Assembly (NCBI GenBank): GCA_964515905.1
Contig: CAZEWK010000003.1
Coordinates: forward strand, 1 to 64,000
Origin: GCA-2712985 sp964515905
Lineage (GTDB): Bacteria > Pseudomonadota > Alphaproteobacteria > UBA7887
Length of the DNA stretch: 64,000 bases
Reading direction: 5' to 3'
The notes under the pieces were generated by a model. It did no database searches, had not been told where the DNA came from, and was given only the letters and a program-made list of their open reading frames with translations. Of the stretch, positions 25,547 to 33,096 are shown one piece after another. Made by a program: the position numbers and the translations under genes. Positions within the stretch are counted from its first letter, which is position 1; each line of letters opens with the position of its first letter.

Positions 25547-26021
25547 TCGGTTTGGAATTTTATCTTCTATAATAGGAATTCTTGTGATTTCTTCCCCCGT
25601 TTATGCGGATATGCAAGCGGGGAACGAGGCATACGCAAATGGTAATTATGGTCTCGCGTTTGAAGAATGGCTGAAGGAGGCCGAAGCAGGAAACCCATTG
25701 GCTCAGAATAATATTGGCTACATGTACCGGAAAGCGAGGGGTGCTCCGATAGATTGGGTCGAAGCTGTTAAATGGTACCGTCGAGCGGCAGAACAAGGTT
25801 TACCTGAAGCCATGACTAATCTTGGCTATATGTATGACGAAGGGAAAGGGACCGCCCAAGACTTGATTGAATCATACAAGTGGTTTCTTCTCGCAGCCCG
25901 ACGGGATAGAGAAGGTGCCGAAGGACATTTAGAGGTACTAAGAAACGAATTTCTCACACCTGAAGCCGTCGCAGAGGCAGTAAAACGGGCTGACGCGTGG
26001 AGCCCCACTCCTGAACAATAA
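25536..26021 (+). CDS. Second exported Sel1-repeat protein
   Basis: 161 residues. The signal peptide ends at VYA-D (about 24). Three or so Sel1 units follow: NPLAQNNIGYMYRKARG, LPEAMTNLGYMYDEGKG and ESYKWFLLAARR. ATG at 25536 is preceded by GGGGGAGG and lies inside the end of the cytochrome gene, an 11-base overlap pointing to coupled translation. It is a paralogue in type of the protein at 22298, so the cluster carries two periplasmic Sel1 scaffolds, each near a redox or channel gene. Confidence 0.82.
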   Translation: MDINRFGILSSIIGILVISSPVYADMQAGNEAYANGNYGLAFEEWLKEAEAGNPLAQNNIGYMYRKARGAPIDWVEAVKWYRRAAEQGLPEAMTNLGYMYDEGKGTAQDLIESYKWFLLAARRDREGAEGHLEVLRNEFLTPEAVAEAVKRADAWSPTPEQ

Positions 26022-26041
26022 ACAACTAACTGAGTTCTAGC

Positions 26042-26386
26042 ATGAAATCCCATTTTAAGTTTCTGACAATCTTTGGATCTGTTTTTGTAACTTTTTTGTG
26101 GGTTTTGCCAAATCCTACCTACTCTATGATGTCTGCAGACATAGGTGCTGCCAAAGAAGTGGCGGAAGCCCAGTGCTCCTCATGCCATGTTATTCCTGAG
26201 ATATCCGAGAAGGGAGTGAAAGATGCCCCAACCTTTGCAACGATAGCAAACCAGAGAAAAACAGGGAATTGGGAAGCACTCGCGACTATTTTAGGAAAGC
26301 CACACTGGCCAGAGAATGGAAACCCATTGAGTGGTACAGATATCGATAATTTAGTTGGTTATATATTAAGTTTTACCGCAAAATGA
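26042..26386 (+). CDS. Small cytochrome c lacking the usual axial Met
   Basis: 114 residues with a signal peptide (about 1-28) and one haem motif, C45-S-S-C48-H49. The C-terminal helix IDNLVGYILSF is typical of class I cytochromes c. In the loop where HWPMP-like relatives carry the axial methionine, the sequence is KPHWPENGNPLS, with Glu in that place and no Met anywhere after the haem site. H88 is the only obvious alternative ligand. It starts 20 bases after the Sel1 gene and ten bases before the next gene. The haem may be low-potential or have an open site. Confidence 0.8.
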   Translation: MKSHFKFLTIFGSVFVTFLWVLPNPTYSMMSADIGAAKEVAEAQCSSCHVIPEISEKGVKDAPTFATIANQRKTGNWEALATILGKPHWPENGNPLSGTDIDNLVGYILSFTAK

Positions 26387-26396
26387 AGAGGCTCCA

Positions 26397-27059
26397 ATGT
26401 ACGTTCGAAAAAATCTACTCTTATACATTTTGATAGCCAGCTTATTAGGGGTATTGCCCACTTACACGAGCCCGGTAGCACAGGAGAACACGATTGTGCA
26501 CGCGGGAGGTGATATTCGTGAATTTCGGGTGGGTGTTTTTGTAGATGAATTACCCAAACAGGGATACCGACGATTTGCATGTGGCCAAAATGGAAAATCA
26601 CCGGTTCAAAGATTAGAAGGCTGGCAGGATTATACAACTTGTCCAACTGACAGCGAAGGGCTCCATGAGGTCGCGTTTCAGTATGATAATGATGATGCTG
26701 GTGAGGCCGTGGAAGGGACAGGCGTAGCAGGACATCCTGTTTTGATTTCTCTTCTGCTCAACTCCGAGGGCATAGTTGACGGCATTCGTATTTTTACGGA
26801 TCCAGAGGCAAGACCCTATAATATACGGAGGTCGTACATTTTAGCCCGAATTGCAAGGAACCGTTTTGGGTGGCAAGGCTTTGAATGTGTTGATTTGCCC
26901 CGTAAAGCAGGAGAATTTGATCTCGGAGGAGTTTTTCACAAAGACCGGTGCATTAAAGATTTTGGTGACCGTACCATCAGAATCGAAAAATACTTTTACC
27001 GCGTACCAGACGGAAAAATCAATCGGGCTTTTATTGAGATCCGAAGAAACGTTGACTAA
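26397..27059 (+). CDS. Exported protein of unknown function
   Basis: Not recognised. 220 residues with a signal peptide (about 1-28, ending near PVA-Q). The mature chain has four Cys (in RRFACGQ, DYTTCPT, GFECVDL and KDRCIKD) that could make two disulfides, and several beta-like segments (REFRVGVFVDELP, HPVLISLLLNSEGIVDGIRIFTDP). It starts ten bases after the Met-less cytochrome, so both are in one transcript. It ends the plus-strand run, facing the convergent lipoprotein gene. Confidence 0.7.
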   Translation: MYVRKNLLLYILIASLLGVLPTYTSPVAQENTIVHAGGDIREFRVGVFVDELPKQGYRRFACGQNGKSPVQRLEGWQDYTTCPTDSEGLHEVAFQYDNDDAGEAVEGTGVAGHPVLISLLLNSEGIVDGIRIFTDPEARPYNIRRSYILARIARNRFGWQGFECVDLPRKAGEFDLGGVFHKDRCIKDFGDRTIRIEKYFYRVPDGKINRAFIEIRRNVD

Positions 27060-27069
27060 ATAATAGCAG

Positions 27070-27102
27070 GCTAGACCTACTTTAGGGGTCTGTAGGTCTA
27101 GC
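27070..27102. terminator. Hairpin between convergent genes
   Basis: Perfect 11-base arms GCTAGACCTAC and GTAGGTCTAGC around an 11-base loop. It lies between the plus-strand unknown gene and the minus-strand lipoprotein gene, overlapping the latter's stop codon. No T-run follows on the plus side, and only an AT-rich stretch on the minus side, so it is a probable but not canonical bidirectional terminator. Confidence 0.6.
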
Positions 27103-28297
27103 GCTGGAGCACTTCACGAACCTCTGAAACGGAAACAATCAATACCGAACCATAATTTTCCATCGGAGAACCTTCGTCTCGCCCACCTTCGATTGTGCAT
27201 TCTGCAATAAAGTCCGCGCTTGTCCCTAAACGAGCGGCAACACTGTGTACTGTGAATTGACCCTCAAAACGTGCTCGCCAAGAACCATCTTGTTCCCGTT
27301 TAAATACGTTCTCTTCCGAGGTAATTCCAGCATAGATAAAAAAGTTTCGTCCACGGGCACTAACCTCCTTGATTTCCTCACTTAGGTTTAACGACCAAGA
27401 GGGCATATAATTGGTTTCTAATTTAACGAGAGCAAGCTTTTGACACACTGTCATAACATCTTGTTTCTCAAAATCAGGAAGATCCGCCTTTTCTAATCGA
27501 GTCAAAGGCGCAAGCCCCATGACAAAGCCACCATTCAAGTGATCCGGTCGGGTGTCATCACCACGGGCCTGGATTACTCCTCTAAAGCGCAGTTTTTTCC
27601 GACCCCGAAACAACGAGCGGTCCGGTTCATGTGCCAATTGCAAAACTATATCATGCCGAACCCTAGCACGACCCGGTTTCATTTTTATCATTACCGAGTC
27701 TGCAGTACTTTGGGTCACTACTCCATCCCATACAATCGTACGCCCTGCACATTTATCATTAAATACTTGCACCGCTTCGCTAGGTGTATCGAATCGTGTA
27801 TTACCACTACATTCCCTCCAGAAGTCTCTCCAAGACAATTCTGAGTTCTTGAACGGAACATATTGACCCAGTAACAAATCTTCTACGAGGCCAAGAGCAC
27901 GAAGATTACCAAACTCTGATGCCGGTAGCGCTAGATTCAACGCTCTTGAGTATTCGGCGCCATCAAATGCTGACTCCGCGGCATTTAGGCTTTCTTCCAC
28001 ATGTTGATCGATCTGGCCACGAAGTTGGTCATAGCCTGGGTCGATGACCAACGCACGCTCTACCCATGAATAAGCCTCCGCTATATCAGCCGGCTTTCCT
28101 AAACCTTGCACAGCCATTAAAGCTAACAATTCAAAACCAAACGCTTTGTTTTCTCCAGCTAGTTTTAGGGCTAATTTACCTGCAGTTTCAAAATCGTAGG
28201 CCTGATAAGCTTCCGATGCTCTCTGCTCGTCGTTTTTAAAACAACCAGAAGTCAATAATAGGGCGCAGAGAAAAGTCGCGCTGCAAATACGATTCAT
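27098..28297 (-). CDS. Putative lipoprotein with TPR-like N-terminal region
   Basis: 399 residues. A hydrophobic N-terminus runs to LLLTSGC, a reasonable lipobox with Cys near residue 19. Residues of about 25-150 are Ala-rich paired helices resembling TPR/Sel1 units (ASEAYQAYDFETAGKLALKLA, EYSRALNLALPASEFGN). The rest is a mixed domain containing AGRTIVWDGVVTQ and KLRFRGVIQARGDD, which reads like an OB-type barrel. No family is assigned. ATG at 28297 is preferred over a TTG five codons up, which would overlap the preceding gene. It lies five bases after the small exported gene on the same strand. Confidence 0.7.
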   Translation of the reverse strand: MNRICSATFLCALLLTSGCFKNDEQRASEAYQAYDFETAGKLALKLAGENKAFGFELLALMAVQGLGKPADIAEAYSWVERALVIDPGYDQLRGQIDQHVEESLNAAESAFDGAEYSRALNLALPASEFGNLRALGLVEDLLLGQYVPFKNSELSWRDFWRECSGNTRFDTPSEAVQVFNDKCAGRTIVWDGVVTQSTADSVMIKMKPGRARVRHDIVLQLAHEPDRSLFRGRKKLRFRGVIQARGDDTRPDHLNGGFVMGLAPLTRLEKADLPDFEKQDVMTVCQKLALVKLETNYMPSWSLNLSEEIKEVSARGRNFFIYAGITSEENVFKREQDGSWRARFEGQFTVHSVAARLGTSADFIAECTIEGGRDEGSPMENYGSVLIVSVSEVREVLQR

Positions 28298-28301
28298 TAT
28301 G

Positions 28302-28616
28302 CTAAAGATCAACCCTAGTGCCAGCGACCAGATTATTAATCTGACTAGTCACGGCGCTGGCACAGCCTCCTACTAGTGTTGTTATTATGCTACCCTCGCC
28401 AGCCCCATCTGCACAAATCTTTACTGTCGCTTTCTGTGACGGCTCCAATCGATCTTGAAAAACAACGTTATTGCCGCATAGTACATCGAGAACTTGCACT
28501 TTTCGGGCAGCCTCCGCTGTGTTAACGACCTGAATAGTAATCTTATCCAGTGCGACGGCCGTGTTCAATGTCACAAACCAAAACAAAACAAATTGGATCG
28601 CTAGATACTTTCGCAT
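28302..28616 (-). CDS. Small exported protein, unknown
   Basis: 104 residues with a clear signal peptide (about 1-22, AVA-L). The mature domain of roughly 80 residues contains three Cys (in VLCGNN, VKICADG and GGCASA) and looks like a small all-beta domain with two main halves, KITIQVVN and ATVKICAD. Not recognised. It precedes the lipoprotein gene by four bases, so the two form a unit running toward the dehydrogenase cluster. Confidence 0.65.
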   Translation of the reverse strand: MRKYLAIQFVLFWFVTLNTAVALDKITIQVVNTAEAARKVQVLDVLCGNNVVFQDRLEPSQKATVKICADGAGEGSIITTLVGGCASAVTSQINNLVAGTRVDL

Positions 28617-28776
28617 TTTGGATACCCCGAGGATCTAACTTGCCATAATAGCATGCTGCTAGGTAATTCACGCAGCAGTTTAAAACCTCAACAGCCATTT
28701 CGAGTTAACTAGATCCACCAAGGAACTCAGAAATTCTTTGCACATCCTTGTGTCCCATCGTGTTCCATCCCAAACA

Positions 28777-28820
28777 AGCCCATTGGGCTCCTAATTGTTA
28801 TAAGATACCCTTGTGGTATC
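28777..28820. promoter_or_regulatory. Two close inverted repeats, candidate operators
   Basis: AGCCCA-T-TGGGCT at 28777-28789 and GATACC-CTTGT-GGTATC at 28804-28820, both with perfect six-base arms, lie 47-90 bases before the DUF3237 gene. A third, TGCTGC/GCAGCA, is at 28654-28677. They sit in the 250-base divergent region between the small exported gene and the DUF3237 gene. Confidence 0.4.
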
Positions 28821-28866
28821 GTCTGTAATCCCTCAAAACATTATTTATATAAACGGACTTCAGGAA

Positions 28867-29337
28867 ATGTATGAAAAATACCCACTTCACACCGAATTTT
28901 TATGCACGATGCGTATATCGGTAATCGATAGCTACTTTATTGAAAATACACCAGCTGGAGTACGAAGACGTATAGATATCTTGGGAGGTGGAGAAGTTGA
29001 AGGACCTAGGTTGGAAGGAATAATTTTACCTGGTGGTTCTGATGCCTTGTTGACTAGACAGGATGGCAGCCTTACACCGGACGTCCGACTAGTGGTCAAA
29101 ACTGTTGACGAGGCCATAATATTTATTCAGTACAGAGGAGTTCGCCATGGGCCTCCAGAGACCATGGCACGTATTGCCGCTGGCGACGACGTCAGCCCGA
29201 ACGATTACTATCTTCGCAACGCACCGTTTTTTGAGACTGGATCTAAAAAATATCAATGGTTGAACCATATTTTGTCTATTGGGGTAGGTAGAAGAGAGCC
29301 GGACCGAGCTGTTTATGACGTGTATCAAATATTATAA
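28867..29337 (+). CDS. DUF3237 family protein
   Basis: 156 residues matching the DUF3237 pattern: LHTEFLCTMRISV at the start, AGVRRRIDILGGGEVEGPRLEGIILPGGSD and the later YRGVRHGPPE. The family is a beta-barrel of unknown biochemical role, often beside catabolic genes. An 18-codon upstream extension from GTG at 28813 is possible but runs through a candidate operator, and the family begins near ATG 28867. It is followed after 172 bases by an ABC binding protein. Confidence 0.82.
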   Translation: MYEKYPLHTEFLCTMRISVIDSYFIENTPAGVRRRIDILGGGEVEGPRLEGIILPGGSDALLTRQDGSLTPDVRLVVKTVDEAIIFIQYRGVRHGPPETMARIAAGDDVSPNDYYLRNAPFFETGSKKYQWLNHILSIGVGRREPDRAVYDVYQIL

Positions 29338-29509
29338 AATCAGCTCACTATCATATGATATACAATCACATTTAGGGCAGTACTAAAATTGGCAATCCAT
29401 AACGTACTGGTCATCAAACAACTAAATATTTTATTATATAGATGGAGTAAAGCGGTTGTCCTTGCTACCTTGATGACACAACCTGACCAGACTCAAAATA
29501 GTGACAGAT

Positions 29510-30832
29510 ATGACGTACAATTCTACTCTCAATTCTTCTAAAACTCTAAATGTAATATTTTCTATTATAGCAGCGCTTTCTTTAGTAGTTATCTCGAATA
29601 CTGCTAACGCCGCAACTACAGACCCTTTGCGAATAGGAGTTGTTACGTTTCTATCAGGACCTGCAGCAGGGCCTTTTGGGGTACCCGCTGCCAACGCAGC
29701 TAAAATGTTGGTTAGGGCTCTAAACAATGGGCAAGTCCCTGACCCCTACAGCAGTTCTGGAATAGCGGGAGCAGAAATCGAAATTATCCTGGTAGATGAA
29801 TCCGGAGGTGTCACTAAACAAGTTACAGAATTTCGGAATCTCGTCCAGCGTCGAAAAGTGAGTGCTGTCATAGGATATATCTCTAGTGGAAGTTGTCTGG
29901 GAATTGCACCAGTTGCCGAAGAAATGAAAATGTTAACAGTTTTTCATACCTGCGGAACGCCACGCATATTTGAAGAAGCGGATTATCGATATGTATTTCG
30001 GACCGCTTCCCATTCTGCTATGGATGGCATTGGAGCAGCCCGATACCTACTTGATCGTTACCCCGAACTTAAATCATACGCCGGTATTAATCCGAATTAT
30101 GCCTGGGGCCATGATTCGTGGCGGGATTTTGAGGGGGCGTTGAAAGTTCTTAGTCCAGACCTAACGTTTAAAACTCATCAATTGCCTAAATTATTTGCAG
30201 GCCAGTACAACGCTGAGATCTCCGCCTTATTAGTAAAAAGACCCGATGCTGTTCACTCGAGTCTATTTGGTGGTGATCTGGAAGCATTCACCTTTCAGGT
30301 CAACGCTCGCGACCTTCATGAAAGAACCCGGCTCATATTAACAACTGGTGAAACAATGATGTTTCAACTAGCGGAACAACTTCCGGAGGGTTTAATTATT
30401 GGTGCTCGTGGGCCTTATGGTGCGTTTGCAAAGGATACTCCGTTAAGTAAATGGTTTCGTGAAAAGTATCAAATGGAGTTCGGAACCCCCCCTACATTTC
30501 CCGCTTATATGATGGCTCAGGCGATACTAGGACTCAAAACTGCTTTTGAATCGGCTCAAACGGAAGATACCTACCCAGACACGGAAGCCGTAGTGGATTC
30601 CTTTTCTTTTCTGAAATATACGGCAATCGGAACGACAGTAAATATGGCCCTTGGGAACGGCCATCAAGCTATCACTGGCACAGCGTACGGAGAATTTGCA
30701 AGGGATCCAGATACCAACGCTCCCATACTCACTAATGTGATCACCTATAGGGCTGAATGCGTCAACCCGCCACCAAATGTCGATACTGTTGAATGGATTG
30801 AACAAGGAATGCCAGGGGCAAAATGCGAGTAA
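29510..30832 (+). CDS. ABC transporter substrate-binding protein, branched-chain type, orphan
   Basis: Periplasmic binding protein of 440 residues, peripla_BP_6 fold. The signal peptide ends near NANA-A (about 36), and the mature chain begins LRIGVVTFLSGPAAGPFG. FRTASHSAMDGIGAARYLL is the conserved hinge region shared with the binding protein at 15255. No permease or ATPase adjoins it, so it may share the LivHMGF proteins at 16518-19855 or others elsewhere. GTG at 29501 is an alternative start three codons up. The next gene, 56 bases on, is a thiamin-diphosphate enzyme probably acting on the imported compound. Confidence 0.88.
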   Translation: MTYNSTLNSSKTLNVIFSIIAALSLVVISNTANAATTDPLRIGVVTFLSGPAAGPFGVPAANAAKMLVRALNNGQVPDPYSSSGIAGAEIEIILVDESGGVTKQVTEFRNLVQRRKVSAVIGYISSGSCLGIAPVAEEMKMLTVFHTCGTPRIFEEADYRYVFRTASHSAMDGIGAARYLLDRYPELKSYAGINPNYAWGHDSWRDFEGALKVLSPDLTFKTHQLPKLFAGQYNAEISALLVKRPDAVHSSLFGGDLEAFTFQVNARDLHERTRLILTTGETMMFQLAEQLPEGLIIGARGPYGAFAKDTPLSKWFREKYQMEFGTPPTFPAYMMAQAILGLKTAFESAQTEDTYPDTEAVVDSFSFLKYTAIGTTVNMALGNGHQAITGTAYGEFARDPDTNAPILTNVITYRAECVNPPPNVDTVEWIEQGMPGAKCE

Positions 30833-30888
30833 CATGAGATAAATAGCCTGGATTCACTTTCATATTAGTTTAAAGGAAACATCTCCTA

Positions 30889-32679
30889 ATGGCGAAAATA
30901 AAAGGAGGGGAGTTAATAACCGATTTCCTTATTAAAGAAAAAATCCCATATGTATTTGGGATTTGCGGACATGGGAATGTCGGAATATTAGACTCACTTC
31001 ATCAGTCTCAAGATCAAATCACTTTAATCTCACCACGCCACGAACAAACAGCCGGGCATATGGCAGATGCCTATTTTCGCGTACGGCACGAACCCGTAGC
31101 AACATTGACCTCATGCGGGCCAGGATCCGCGAATCTTATTATGTCGTTAGCAAATGCATTGGCAGACTCTTCTGCGTTTCTGGCAATCACAGCCAATGTT
31201 CCCACTCAGCAATTTAACAGGGGACCGTTTCAAGAGTTAAATCGGCATAATCAGGCAGACTTCCCCTCCCTTGTACGCCCCGTAGTCAAAAGGAGTTATC
31301 AGCCGTATCGTGTAGAAATGTTGCCACTCATGTTACGACAAGCGACGACAAACATGCTGTCTGGACGACCCGGCCCCGTAAATATAGATGTCCCTTTTAA
31401 TTTGTTTCAAGAAGAAGCCGACGTGACAATGCCCGCCGTTAACTCTACTTCAATCATCCAGCGATCTGCTGCCTCCGACGAAGACGTGAAAAGGACGATC
31501 AATTTATTGAAAGAATCAAAAAGACCCGTTTTTTTTATCGGACATGGCGTCACTTTGTCTGAGGCAAGCAAAGAGCTACAAGAGTTATCTAAGCGTCTCA
31601 ATATACCCGTTATAAGTTCGCCAAATGGTATGGGCTGCATTGACATGAGAGATACCCGTTCGATCGGATTTATTGGACGAAACGGCGCCTATCCTGCAAA
31701 TCAAGCAGGACGCCACAGCGATCTAATAGTAGCAATCGGTGCACGTTTCGATGATCGATCGTCTTCTTCCTGGATTCCTGGCTATTCGTGGAATTTACCA
31801 AACACAAAACTAATCCATGTAGATATTGATGTTACTGAGATTGGTCGTAATTACCCCCCCGATCTTGGCATCGTAGCTGACGCCCGGACGTTTCTTCGCC
31901 AGTTATTAAATGGGGTCGGCGGTTTCGGAACGGCCGACAGTGATTATTCAGATTGGATAAAAGAAATAGCAGTCTGGCGCCAAGAATGGGAATCCTTTAC
32001 CGCATCAAACTCTGATATAGAAACTTCACCAATGCGACCCGAACGAGTGGTCTCAGATATACGAAAGGTTCTCCCAGACGACGCAATAATTTCTCTGGAC
32101 TCCGGTGTACATCACAATTGGTTCATGCAATTTTGGGAAGCGCGACAACCACAAACAATGTTGAATGCATGGGGATACTCCGCAATGGGGTTTGGTGTAA
32201 GCGGTATTCTTGGTGCCAAGCTCGCAGCACCTGATCGGCCCTGCGTTTCTATCTGTGGCGACGGAGGATTCACAATGACCCCGCATGTTCTCTGCACTGC
32301 AGTAGAGTATGATATCCCCGCCATATGGGTTGTATGGAATAACTTTGCGTGGGGCGCTATTAGAGATATTCAGTACGGACTTTTCGGTGGTCGGGAGCTT
32401 GGAACTGCTTTCTATAAAGGTAAAAATCAGGAACCATACAACCCTGATTTTGCGGCCATGGCTCGCTCCTGTGGAGTAGATTCTGCCACTGTTACCCATT
32501 CAAATGATTTTTCTGGTGTACTAGAGAAAGCGGTAAAACAAAATAAACCGTTCCTTATAGACGTACATGTCGATGCCGAGATACGTCCACCGGCTACTGG
32601 AACCTGGGCGCTGCCTCCCATCCCCCATAAAGAACCGATATTTGGCTCTTCCTATTTACAACCTGACAACAACACCTGA
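30889..32679 (+). CDS. Thiamin-diphosphate enzyme, acetolactate-synthase-like
   Basis: 596 residues with the three-domain layout of the acetohydroxyacid synthase/pyruvate decarboxylase group. The catalytic Glu is E52 in SPRHEQTAGHMAD. The central domain contains IGARFDDR, and the ThDP motif runs from GDGGF (about 457) to WNN. The ribosome site TAAAGGAA precedes the ATG. No small regulatory subunit follows; instead there is a cupin gene 15 bases on. This and the orphan binding protein suggest a catabolic lyase or carboligase rather than isoleucine/valine synthesis. Substrate unknown. Confidence 0.9.
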   Translation: MAKIKGGELITDFLIKEKIPYVFGICGHGNVGILDSLHQSQDQITLISPRHEQTAGHMADAYFRVRHEPVATLTSCGPGSANLIMSLANALADSSAFLAITANVPTQQFNRGPFQELNRHNQADFPSLVRPVVKRSYQPYRVEMLPLMLRQATTNMLSGRPGPVNIDVPFNLFQEEADVTMPAVNSTSIIQRSAASDEDVKRTINLLKESKRPVFFIGHGVTLSEASKELQELSKRLNIPVISSPNGMGCIDMRDTRSIGFIGRNGAYPANQAGRHSDLIVAIGARFDDRSSSSWIPGYSWNLPNTKLIHVDIDVTEIGRNYPPDLGIVADARTFLRQLLNGVGGFGTADSDYSDWIKEIAVWRQEWESFTASNSDIETSPMRPERVVSDIRKVLPDDAIISLDSGVHHNWFMQFWEARQPQTMLNAWGYSAMGFGVSGILGAKLAAPDRPCVSICGDGGFTMTPHVLCTAVEYDIPAIWVVWNNFAWGAIRDIQYGLFGGRELGTAFYKGKNQEPYNPDFAAMARSCGVDSATVTHSNDFSGVLEKAVKQNKPFLIDVHVDAEIRPPATGTWALPPIPHKEPIFGSSYLQPDNNT

Positions 32680-32694
32680 AGAAAAAGAGTACCC

Positions 32695-33096
32695 ATGGCA
32701 CGAAAACCGAAAATCAAAAAGGCAGTAATTCGAGAGGCAGTAGAAGTTTTGTGGGAAGATTTGCCTGGCCATTTTGACGGGGCCCTATCGAAAATGCTCA
32801 TAACGCCCTCCAATTCCACGACAAAGCATTTTGACTTTCGTCTTTCTACTTATCAACCAAAAGGATTTGTTGCTAAGCATACTCATAAAACAGAGGAACA
32901 AATCTACTATATGTTAGAGGGCGAGGGTTTAATGGAGCTAGATAGGAGCCAACAAATCGTTCGTGCTGGTACAACAATTTTTATACCCTCTGGCGTGGAG
33001 CACGCTCTTTATAACACTGGAATTCGAGACCTAACTTTTTTAGTGATTACGAGTCCACCACTAACCTTACAAAGCTCAACTGGAATTATGAGTTAA
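32695..33096 (+). CDS. Cupin-domain protein
   Basis: 133 residues of a single conserved-barrel cupin. Motif 1 is seen as KHTHKTEEQIYYMLEGEG, with metal-type His, His and Glu, and motif 2 as PSGVEHALYNTG. Small cupins act as isomerases, dioxygenases or regulators. It follows the thiamin-diphosphate gene by 15 bases and ends 11 bases inside the convergent flavoprotein gene. Confidence 0.85.
   Translation: MARKPKIKKAVIREAVEVLWEDLPGHFDGALSKMLITPSNSTTKHFDFRLSTYQPKGFVAKHTHKTEEQIYYMLEGEGLMELDRSQQIVRAGTTIFIPSGVEHALYNTGIRDLTFLVITSPPLTLQSSTGIMS

Noticed and set aside
30889..32679. Acetolactate synthase for branched-chain amino-acid synthesis (ilvB)
   Set aside because: No small subunit or ilv genes nearby, and the flanking genes are an uptake receptor and a cupin.
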